A DNA stretch of 5,834 bases, from assembly GCA_947176355.1 (NCBI GenBank), contig CAMWQY010000177.1, forward strand, positions 1 through 5,834. Reading direction: 5' to 3'. Positions 1-4,310 of the stretch are shown piece after piece. The DNA comes from an uncultured Porphyromonadaceae bacterium. GTDB taxonomy: Bacteria > Bacteroidota > Bacteroidia > Bacteroidales > Muribaculaceae. The notes beneath the pieces were generated by a model that was given only the letters and a program-made list of their open reading frames with translations, did not search any database and was not told the DNA's origin. The position numbers and the translations under genes are program-made. Each line of letters opens with the position of its first letter. The stretch's first letter is position 1.

Positions 1-54
1 GTATTTGATTAACTTTTCATCAAAATTATACGGAACTTCAAATAATTTCTTCAT
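1..54 (-). CDS. 5' end of an unidentified gene cut by the window edge
   Basis: An ATG at 54-52 opens a frame that runs without a stop to position 1, giving 18 residues: MKKLFEVPYNFDEKLIKY. I do not recognise the family from so short a piece. It has no signal peptide or membrane segment, so it looks like the start of a soluble cytoplasmic protein. It is codirectional with the radical SAM gene and the 35-residue peptide gene, lies 102 bases downstream of the peptide stop, and so is probably the next gene of the same cluster (a second maturase, protease, transporter partner or immunity protein are all possible). The start codon is overlapped by a small palindrome (54-70), with a larger stem-loop just upstream (68-109). 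Without the rest of the gene its existence is likely but not certain. Confidence 0.55.
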   Translation of the reverse strand, partial: MKKLFEVPYNFDEKLIKY

Positions 55-70
55 AAACAATATTTGTTTA
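54..70. promoter_or_regulatory. 17-bp palindrome over the start codon of the partial gene
   Basis: TAAACAA (54-60) and TTGTTTA (64-70) are a perfect 7-bp inverted repeat around a 3-base centre. The palindrome touches the ATG at 54-52 and shares bases 68-70 with the larger stem at 68-109, so as RNA the two hairpins could not both form fully. It might be an operator or a translation-control hairpin. Being A+T-rich, it may also be chance. Confidence 0.3.
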
Positions 71-109
71 TTGAGGATCTAAACTGGTACAAGAATAGAT
101 CCTCAATAA
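68..109 (-). terminator. 14-bp perfect stem-loop between peptide gene and next gene
   Basis: Bases 68-81 and 96-109 are perfectly complementary (TTATTGAGGATCTA and its reverse complement) around a 14-base loop (82-95). The hairpin lies between the 35-residue peptide gene and the partial gene at 1-54. On the minus strand no U-tract follows it, so it is not a canonical intrinsic terminator. A partial terminator, an RNA-stabilising 3' end or a processing site would fit, since RiPP precursors are often made in excess over downstream genes. That role is inference; the inverted repeat is directly visible. Confidence 0.5.
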
Positions 110-156
110 GTTAGACATGTTTGCTTGTTGTTGATGATAAGACTTAATTCATACCA

Positions 157-264
157 TCACTTTCCATTGAACCATGCTCCATTCCAACATGAACAGCCTT
201 TTTTGAGATTTCCGGCTATCACGATGTTCTGTTTGATTTCTTTAGGATCAAATTTTATCGTCAT
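157..264 (-). CDS. candidate RiPP precursor peptide (35 aa)
   Basis: ATG at 264-262, stop TGA at 159-157, 35 residues. The first 22 residues are a charged, hydrophobic-alternating leader starting MTIKFDPKEI, and the end is GCSCWNGAWFNGK, rich in Gly, Asn, Cys and aromatic residues. The start is supported by an AAGGA sequence about 5-7 bases upstream and by an in-frame stop at 315-313 with no other ATG between. It sits 83 bases downstream of the radical SAM/SPASM gene on the same strand. Radical SAM/SPASM proteins with a PqqD-like region typically modify such short leader-core peptides, so I infer that this is the substrate. The two cysteines (24, 26) and two tryptophans (27, 31) are the obvious modification candidates. 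It does not match a precursor family I can name. Position after the maturase rather than before it is less common. Chance ORFs of this length are frequent; context and composition make the case. Confidence 0.68.
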   Translation of the reverse strand: MTIKFDPKEIKQNIVIAGNLKKGCSCWNGAWFNGK

Positions 265-288
265 AATATTTCCTTGTAATTTAATTAT

Positions 289-330
289 AGAAGCCACAAC
301 ACACACTAGTACTTATATGGGAAGGCTTCT
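289..330. repeat. 7-bp inverted repeat between maturase and peptide genes
   Basis: AGAAGCC (289-295) and GGCTTCT (324-330) pair around a 28-base loop in the 83-base gap between the radical SAM stop and the peptide start. On the plus strand the second arm is followed by a short T run. It could fold in the mRNA and separate expression of the enzyme from that of the peptide, but the loop is long and the signal weak. Confidence 0.25.
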
Positions 331-347
331 TTTTCCCTGTGTAAGTA

Positions 348-1673
348 TTATCTTTCTAATGGCATATATAGATATTCGTTACTTTCAATCATCATTTTAT
401 AAAATCGTTCTTTAATTACACTAGAACATTTTCGTACGTTGTTTATTGACTCGTTAGTAGTATACGAAGAAAATTCTTTTATTCTACACCCACCTCCACA
501 TATAAACAATAACTCACATTCATTACATGGTTTGAGCATGGTGATTTGACTTTTCGCTTCCGCTTTAGATGCCAAAGTATAAATCTCTGAAAGAGAATGA
601 GTTCTAATATTAGCAATTGGTGAAACTTGTCCAATCTCTGGACATAAGTATACGTTTCCTATGGAAGAGATAGATAATGAACCATATGAACAATTATTCA
701 TAATTGCATCTGAACGCATACGGCTAATAAATTCAACAAGCTCATATTCATCACCGTAGATATTCTTTTGTATGGAATTTATAATTAGTTGATATTCGTT
801 ATTATACTTTGAAGATGGATTGATATTCCTACCTGGTGAGAGGGATTCCGCAAATTTAATCTCCAGAGATTTCCCTTTGTACTTTTCAAGTAGTTCTTTA
901 ACAAAAATGATATACTTTTCAGAACTTGATTGGATTGATTCTAAAGTAGGAGTTATAGCAATAGATGTAGAAATGCCATGGGAAATAAGTATATCTACAC
1001 ACTTAAGAGCACGTTGAAAATGGTTTTTCCCTCTGATTGTAGAATTGGATTCTTCGGAGTACCCATCAATACTAATTTGAACTTCGCATAGATATGGAAG
1101 TAGAGATAAAAATTCCTCTTTAGATAAAAAAGATCCATTTGTCAGTAATTTGGTCTCTAATTCCAATTCGGAAGCATAAGATACTATTTTAGCTATGTCG
1201 GGTCGCATAGTAGGTTCTCCTCCTGACAGAATAACTTGCTCCCCATGGTAAACTTCTCTAAATTGTTTTAATAGATTCAATATTTCGTCTGTGGAAAGTT
1301 CATTTTCTTCTTTTGTTCCAGAGAACATATAACAATGAGGGCATTTCAAATTACAGCTATTTGTAAGATATAAGTGTAAGCTAATACTCTCATCTGTTAT
1401 ATTATGCACTTCCTTTGTAAAAAAACGTCTTGCCTCAATCTGAGTTATTACAAAATTAACATCCTCTTTATTTTGATGGAATTTATTAATAACCATTTTT
1501 ATGGAATTCCCCTTAATCAGGGCTTTTAGGATGTCTAATTGAATAGATGAGTGTAAAACAATCCAATTAGCTGTTGATGGAACGATTACAAGAAGGTTAT
1601 TATCATACTTGATTATTCGTATATCGTGTTTTGCGTTATATGTTTTATTGGTATCTATATGGAATGTATACAT
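348..1673 (-). CDS. radical SAM/SPASM peptide maturase with PqqD-like N-terminus
   Basis: 441 residues. Residues about 20-85 look like a PqqD-type peptide-recognition region (a short beta-rich start around NNLLVIV, then helices). Residues about 97-300 are a radical SAM core: C107-x3-C111-x2-C114 binds the [4Fe-4S] cluster that cleaves S-adenosylmethionine, GGEP is at 151-154, and LLTNG (176-180) and SIDG (201-204) are further core strands. The C-terminal third is a SPASM domain with C328, C344, C383-x2-C386-x5-C392-x3-C396 and C416, the usual ligand set for two auxiliary [4Fe-4S] clusters. This architecture is known for enzymes that install thioether or C-C crosslinks in ribosomal peptides. 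The likely substrate is the 35-residue peptide just downstream. The gene starts 7 bases after the stop of the 115-residue gene, with AAAGGG over that stop as a possible ribosome site, so the two are probably cotranscribed. Family and function are firm at the level of radical SAM/SPASM; the exact product is not known. Confidence 0.93.
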   Translation of the reverse strand: MYTFHIDTNKTYNAKHDIRIIKYDNNLLVIVPSTANWIVLHSSIQLDILKALIKGNSIKMVINKFHQNKEDVNFVITQIEARRFFTKEVHNITDESISLHLYLTNSCNLKCPHCYMFSGTKEENELSTDEILNLLKQFREVYHGEQVILSGGEPTMRPDIAKIVSYASELELETKLLTNGSFLSKEEFLSLLPYLCEVQISIDGYSEESNSTIRGKNHFQRALKCVDILISHGISTSIAITPTLESIQSSSEKYIIFVKELLEKYKGKSLEIKFAESLSPGRNINPSSKYNNEYQLIINSIQKNIYGDEYELVEFISRMRSDAIMNNCSYGSLSISSIGNVYLCPEIGQVSPIANIRTHSLSEIYTLASKAEAKSQITMLKPCNECELLFICGGGCRIKEFSSYTTNESINNVRKCSSVIKERFYKMMIESNEYLYMPLER

Positions 1674-1680
1674 GATTTTT

Positions 1681-2028
1681 TTACCCTTTTCTATATGCTA
1701 TACCTGAGAATCTAAAGCCGTCTCTTCGATTACCTTCTTTTCTGACATTAGTGACAATATTACAGTTAACTCTTGCTGCGGCTAACTTCAACTCAAATTC
1801 ACAAGTTTCCCAATCATCACCATCAGAATTAATTGGGATTCCTTTCCCGCTGGTCTTTACCTTGCCTTTATAGTTTGAACTAATCAAAGTCACAGCATTG
1901 ACTTTCGAAAGTCCACCTGCGTTCATTATACGTTGGTTCAGTCTTTTCCTCGATTCATTGGATGCATAAATCATACCTCCAATACTCGTGGCAAGACCTG
2001 CCCCAACTAGTAATATTAATGGTAACAT
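1681..2028 (-). CDS. small membrane-anchored protein of unknown function
   Basis: 115 residues. Residues about 2-22 form one hydrophobic, glycine-containing segment (MLPLILLVGAGLATSIGG), a transmembrane anchor or uncleaved signal. A basic stretch follows (SNESRKRLNQR), then a soluble domain of about 80 residues. The end of that domain (LKLAAARVNCNIVTNVRKEG and then FSGIAYRKG) faintly recalls the small alpha-beta fold of YbjQ/DUF74-like and RcsF-like proteins, where an A..GAN.V..V pattern is followed by a GTA strand; this is pattern impression only. It has two cysteines (77 and 89). Its stop lies 7 bases before the radical SAM start, which argues for one transcript and possibly a role in export, anchoring or immunity for the peptide. 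It shows no precursor-like tail. No clear ribosome site precedes the ATG. Confidence 0.72.
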   Translation of the reverse strand: MLPLILLVGAGLATSIGGMIYASNESRKRLNQRIMNAGGLSKVNAVTLISSNYKGKVKTSGKGIPINSDGDDWETCEFELKLAAARVNCNIVTNVRKEGNRRDGFRFSGIAYRKG

Positions 2029-2060
2029 ATTTGATATCTATTAGTCATTTATAACTGTGT

Positions 2061-2282
2061 TTAGTCGAGTTTTACGAAGTCAAAGTCGTTCGGGGAGCAG
2101 CAGGCCTTGCGGTAGTCGAAGGCGTAGAGGCGGGCGTAGGCGTCCTGGAGCTCTTTGGCGCCGTTGTAGAAGGGGGTGGAGGTGTGTTGGGTCGTGGTGA
2201 CGATGACCGACATCTCCGGGGTGAGGACGGTGCCGTTGACGCGCTTCGTGCGCTTGGGTGTTACTCGGAATACTTTTGACAT
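2061..2282 (-). CDS. small conserved Bacteroidales protein, possibly DUF6140-like
   Basis: 73 residues starting MSKVFRVTPKRTKRVNG and ending ACCSPNDFDFVKLD. It has a basic beta-rich start, a middle with TPEMSVIVTTTQHTSTPF, and a helical part (AKELQDAYARLYAFDYRKA). It has no signal peptide or membrane segment. I recognise the general type as a small conserved Bacteroidales protein, possibly the DUF6140 family, but its function is unknown and the family name is from memory. It is markedly G+C-rich with strong third-position G/C bias, unlike the A+T-rich genes that follow 32 bases downstream on the same strand. It therefore looks like resident chromosomal DNA next to an acquired cluster. Whether it shares a transcript with that cluster is open. 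Confidence 0.85.
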   Translation of the reverse strand: MSKVFRVTPKRTKRVNGTVLTPEMSVIVTTTQHTSTPFYNGAKELQDAYARLYAFDYRKACCSPNDFDFVKLD

Positions 2283-2335
2283 GGTTGTTTCACGATGTGC
2301 GACCTCACTGCGCTGTTACCTATAAAAACGCCAAA

Positions 2336-2361
2336 GACGTGAGGCTATTCTGCGTCACGTC
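2336..2361 (-). terminator. possible intrinsic terminator, minus strand
   Basis: GACGTGA (2336-2342) and TCACGTC (2355-2361) form a 7-bp stem around a 12-base loop. On the minus strand it is followed by TTTGGCGTTTTT, a partly broken U-tract. It would end a minus-strand transcript crossing 2370-2640 before the gene at 2061-2282. The weak U-tract keeps confidence low; it could equally be a leader hairpin of that gene. Confidence 0.33.
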
Positions 2362-2369
2362 CTTGAGTA

Positions 2370-2671
2370 TCAGGTATCGCCAAACACCTTCCTTGAGAGA
2401 ACTGAAGACTGCGTAGCCCCACGTCCGGATATGAGTGTCATCTCGGATGGATACAGTCCATCCTTGATATATGGATATCCAGAAAATGGGCATTCTTCAC
2501 CGAATGTTCCCCTCAAGTATGCAGTTTTGGCGATTTCGATACTCGGGACAACGGCAAAATGCCTTTGGCGTTGTCGCTATCGCCGCATCCCGATCTCTAT
2601 CGGAATGGGTCCGAATGGGCCGTCGGCAATAGTAACTTTGCAAAGTTAATACATTTTTTGAAGAATGCCCA
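2370..2671 (-). ncRNA. palindrome-dense element: candidate structured RNA or miniature mobile element
   Basis: Many short inverted repeats are packed together. GGATGGA/TCCATCC lies at 2445-2463. Nested stems GGCGAT/ATCGCC (2529-2534/2579-2584) and GACAACG/CGTTGTC (2547-2553/2569-2575) enclose GGCA-AAA-TGCC (2553-2563). CCGAT/ATCGG lies at 2590-2603, and a perfect 16-bp palindrome at 2633-2648. A 13-bp inverted repeat, TGGGCATTCTTCA (2487-2499) and its complement (2659-2671), closes 185 bases and is followed on the plus strand by a T-run. On the minus strand TAACTTTG (2648-2641) fits the Bacteroidota -7 box, with ATTG 21 bases upstream as a near -33 box, and the hairpin at 2336-2361 could end the transcript. 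This would give an RNA of roughly 300 bases. Frames on both strands are open for long stretches, including a 23-codon minus frame at 2370-2441, but none looks reliable. A decayed gene or a MITE are alternatives. Confidence 0.35.
2633..2648. promoter_or_regulatory. 16-bp perfect palindrome containing a -7 box on each strand
   Basis: TAACTTTGCAAAGTTA reads the same on both strands, so each strand carries TAACTTTG, a match to the Bacteroidota -7 consensus TAnnTTTG. On the minus strand ATTG lies 21 bases upstream, one mismatch from the TTTG -33 box. On the plus strand no -33 match is visible. It may be a minus-strand promoter, an operator, or a repeat end. Confidence 0.35.
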
Positions 2672-2953
2672 ATTTTTTATGCTATTTTTCTTTAGGATTC
2701 TTTGCATGTTCTACAGCATACGGCTACGAGCCGACACAAAATTAATGCTGATTTCGGGATTGTGCAAGAGTGAAGTTGGTCCAAATCGGTTCAGGGAGGA
2801 CATTTTTTTGCGAATCTTTTCTTGCTCACTGCGTTCGCAACACTATCGCCCTCTTCGGAAAAGGATTAATCACTCAAAGGCGCAAAGGGCTCGCTGAGCT
2901 TAATTATGAATTATGAATTACCAATACTTCACTCGGAAGCAAAGTGCGCGAAG

Positions 2954-3151
2954 GCTCGCTCGCTGCGCTCCGCATTGCATATTACCCTTGGACTCGGCTT
3001 GCTTTACATTGGGACAGATTGACGCGGTGGGGGCGCATGCTAACTACTCTGGGACGCGCGCTGGCGCATGCGGAGCATGCTTTATTACGTTACCTGACGC
3101 GCGAATCTCTGGTCTGTCTCATTTATTCGATGCGAAGCGCAGCGAGCGAGC
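2954..3151. repeat. 20-bp inverted repeat enclosing repeat DNA
   Basis: GCTCGCTCGCTGCGCTCCGC (2954-2973) is matched in inverse orientation at 3132-3151 with one mismatch. The pair encloses 158 bases that contain a diverged copy of the 101-bp unit found at the right edge. It might be the ends of an insertion or a large palindromic REP-type structure. Similar gcgaagcgagcg-like tracts are common in Bacteroidales intergenic DNA. Confidence 0.5.
2988..3095. repeat. diverged copy of the 101-bp palindromic unit
   Basis: This carries the same modules in the same order as the right-edge array: ggactcgg near 2990, gattgacgcgg near 3017, taactact-ctgg (3041-3052), gacgcgcg (3053-3060), the hairpin GCATGC-GGA-GCATGC (3066-3080) and tttattacgtt (3081-3091). 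The array's second hairpin is replaced here by a single GCATGC (3035-3040). It is a rearranged relative of that unit. Confidence 0.6.
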
Positions 3152-3237
3152 TTCTGCGCCCCATCTGCCAGTTCCAACCATCGTCGGAGCAAATAAAAAG
3201 TTCTGCGCCTAAATTCTATAATATCCTCCCGAATGCA

Positions 3238-3304
3238 GACAACGTAACAGAGCATGCTCCGCATGCTTTATTACGTTGTTGGACTCAGTGGGGCGCGCAC
3301 GGTA
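3238..3304. repeat. repeat copy with inverted loop and a long hairpin
   Basis: GCATGC-TCC-GCATGC (3252-3266) has the loop of the other copies in reverse orientation, while the right flank tttattacgttgttggactcagt keeps the usual orientation. The left flank (3238-3251) is complementary to the right flank, so 3238-3280 folds into one hairpin of about 20 pairs with one mismatch, two G-T pairs and a three-base loop. The copy continues into a half-copy of the second hairpin (gcgcacgg, to about 3304). Confidence 0.6.
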
Positions 3305-3311
3305 TGGCTTA

Positions 3312-3343
3312 TTTGGTGGTTTGGATTATATTGATTAATTTTG
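3312..3343 (+). promoter_or_regulatory. Bacteroidota-type promoter of the TlpA-like gene
   Basis: TTTG (3312-3315), exactly 20 bases, then TAATTTTG (3336-3343), a full match to the primary sigma factor pattern TTTG / TAnnTTTG. The ATG at 3348 follows after 4 bases, so the transcript probably starts at or within a few bases of the start codon. The same layout precedes the GH8 gene. Confidence 0.6.
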
Positions 3344-3347
3344 CGGT

Positions 3348-3812
3348 ATGAAGACGAATTTCAAGTTGATTGTGTTGGCATGCTTATTGATGCTGATGGG
3401 AGGATGTGTCGGTGAGAAGGAGGAACCGGAATGGTTTCTTCAGCCCGGCGATGCGCTTCCTGAGTTCGAGGTTGTGACTATAGATGGTCAGAAGGTGTCG
3501 TCTGCCGATTCATACGATGCCACTCTAATCATCGTTTTTTTCAACACTACTTGCCCAGACTGTCAGAGAGAATTGCCGCTCCTGCAGAAACAATACGAAG
3601 AAAACCAATCGCTTCCGGAAGCGGAACAATCGATATATATATGTATTTCACGCGAGGAAGGAGCGCTAGACGTGGAGCGATACTGGACTGAGAATAATCT
3701 GACACTTCCTGTATCTGCCCAGAATGACCGAAATATATATTCTAAGTTTGCGTCAATCGGGATTCCTCGCATCTTCTATGCTAAAGATGGGGTTATCACA
3801 AAATCTAATTAA
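3348..3812 (+). CDS. TlpA-like thiol-disulfide lipoprotein
   Basis: 154 residues. Residues 1-20 are a lipoprotein signal peptide (MKTNFKLIVLACLLMLMGGC) with lipobox LMGGC, so Cys20 is the predicted lipidated residue and the protein sits on a periplasmic or outer membrane face. The acidic EKEEPE just after it may act as a surface-export-like signal, which is inference. A thioredoxin-fold domain follows: GDALPEFEV opens the TlpA/AhpC-TSA type fold, the redox motif is CPDC (about residues 69-72, in FFNTTCPDCQRELP), and IPRIFY carries the cis-proline. It probably reduces or exchanges disulfides in exported proteins. The end, FYAKDGVITKSN, stops soon after the strand where relatives usually continue for some 15-25 more residues with a helix, so the C-terminus may be truncated; repeat DNA begins soon after the stop. 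It is monocistronic with its own promoter. Confidence 0.9.
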   Translation: MKTNFKLIVLACLLMLMGGCVGEKEEPEWFLQPGDALPEFEVVTIDGQKVSSADSYDATLIIVFFNTTCPDCQRELPLLQKQYEENQSLPEAEQSIYICISREEGALDVERYWTENNLTLPVSAQNDRNIYSKFASIGIPRIFYAKDGVITKSN

Positions 3813-4310
3813 CTCACTCAACTTTCGAAAAATCTCACGCAAAGGCGCAAAGTTTTTTCAACGATTAACTATAAACGATTAACGATCATTTGAGCTTCGC
3901 GACTCGGTTTTGGCAAGATCGCAATGATTACGGCCTGCTTCGCATCGGCTGGAGCACGCAGAGACATCTACGACAGAATGGAGGAAGCTCTTTCGGTGGG
4001 ATTATAGAATTTAGGCGCAGAAGTGTTCTTTTCTCCTACTATACTTTGAACTGGCAGAAGCGACGCAGAAAGAATATTTTTGATGTAATTCGGCGACAAA
4101 ATCTCGATATAATAGATCTGCGCCAATTCTGCAAGTTCGTTTCCTGAGATAGCGCAAGAAAAAAATTCTGCGCCTAAACATCCACTTCACTATCTGACGA
4201 AACCACCGACTCCAACAGAATAGAATTTCTAAATAAAAGAGTCGTGTAAGAGAAAAGAAAATTTGGGTAAGAAATTTGTGGGATTCGTAAAATCTGACTA
4301 AATTTGCAGA
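3813..4310. other. 498-base gap with repeats and a possible gene remnant
   Basis: No convincing gene. After the lipoprotein stop come AACTTT (3820-3825) and AAAGTT (3849-3854) followed by four T, a weak terminator-like pair; then acgattaac twice (from about 3860), a common Bacteroidales junk pattern. A short frame at 3924-4007 (27 codons, with a helix-like end YDRMEEALSVGL) could be the tail of a lost gene or nothing. The right arm of the 22-bp repeat is at 4001-4022, with partial copies at 4115 and 4166. The GH8 promoter closes the gap. Confidence 0.6.
4275..4306 (+). promoter_or_regulatory. Bacteroidota-type promoter of the GH8 gene
   Basis: TTTG (4275-4278, counting ttt from 4275), exactly 20 bases, then TAAATTTG (4299-4306), a full match to TAnnTTTG. 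The ATG at 4311 follows after 4 bases, the same geometry as for the lipoprotein gene at 3348. This implies a leaderless or nearly leaderless mRNA, since no room is left for a ribosome site. Confidence 0.65.

Larger units (their letters stand above)
2283..3347. other. 1.07-kb region without a convincing protein gene
   Basis: Between the small conserved gene (minus) and the TlpA-like gene (plus). The open frames here lack signals, family features or good starts. Several overlap on both strands in the same DNA, which argues against all of them. What is visible: a palindrome-rich patch at about 2336-2671 (described separately); a plain stretch at about 2680-2900 in which I see no function, apart from the short repeat caaaggcgcaaag (2875-2887, also at 3840-3852) and attatgaattatgaatta near 2903; and REP-like palindromes from about 2950 to 3304. 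Confidence 0.7.
3201..4022. repeat. perfect 22-bp inverted repeat flanking the TlpA-like gene
   Basis: Bases 3201-3222 (starting TTCTGCGCCTAAATT) and 4001-4022 are exact reverse complements, lying 147 bases before and 188 bases after the lipoprotein gene. Inside the arms the similarity continues weakly (cctcccgaa against cccaccgaa after a 2-base gap). Partial copies of the arm recur: TTCTGCGCC at 3152-3160, TTCTGCGCCTAAA at 4166-4178 and a variant at 4115-4123. No target-site duplication is evident. It may be a dispersed repeat family, ends of a small mobile unit, or recombination sites. Confidence 0.65.

Noticed and set aside
125..415. 96-codon plus-strand open frame over the precursor and the end of the radical SAM gene
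   Set aside because: It lies opposite the better supported minus-strand genes, has no ribosome site or recognisable domain, and its hydrophobic look comes from reading A+T-rich DNA.
820..1017. 65-codon plus-strand frame inside the radical SAM gene
   Set aside because: Antisense to a clear conserved coding region; shadow frame.
1681..2028. The 115-residue protein as the RiPP precursor
   Set aside because: It begins with a membrane segment, has a folded-domain-like body and no Cys- or aromatic-rich tail; the 35-residue peptide fits far better.
2431..2649. 72-codon plus-strand frame in the palindrome-rich patch
   Set aside because: The opposite strand is just as open and as protein-like, there is no promoter or ribosome site for it, and the DNA is full of palindromes, so I treat it as part of the structured element.
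2559..3351. Three overlapping plus-strand frames (2559-2897, 2913-3212, 2944-3351)
   Set aside because: They overlap each other in different frames, run through palindromic repeat units and contain low-plausibility sequence (many Cys, His, Arg and Ala runs from repeats).
3201..4022. Phase-variable invertible promoter of the Bacteroides type
   Set aside because: The inverted arms enclose a whole gene with its promoter rather than a promoter alone, and no invertase gene is in the window; kept only as one option for the repeat.
3890..4147. 85-codon plus-strand frame between the lipoprotein and GH8 genes
   Set aside because: It crosses an arm of the 22-bp inverted repeat, has no recognisable domain and has a basic, aromatic-rich composition typical of chance frames.
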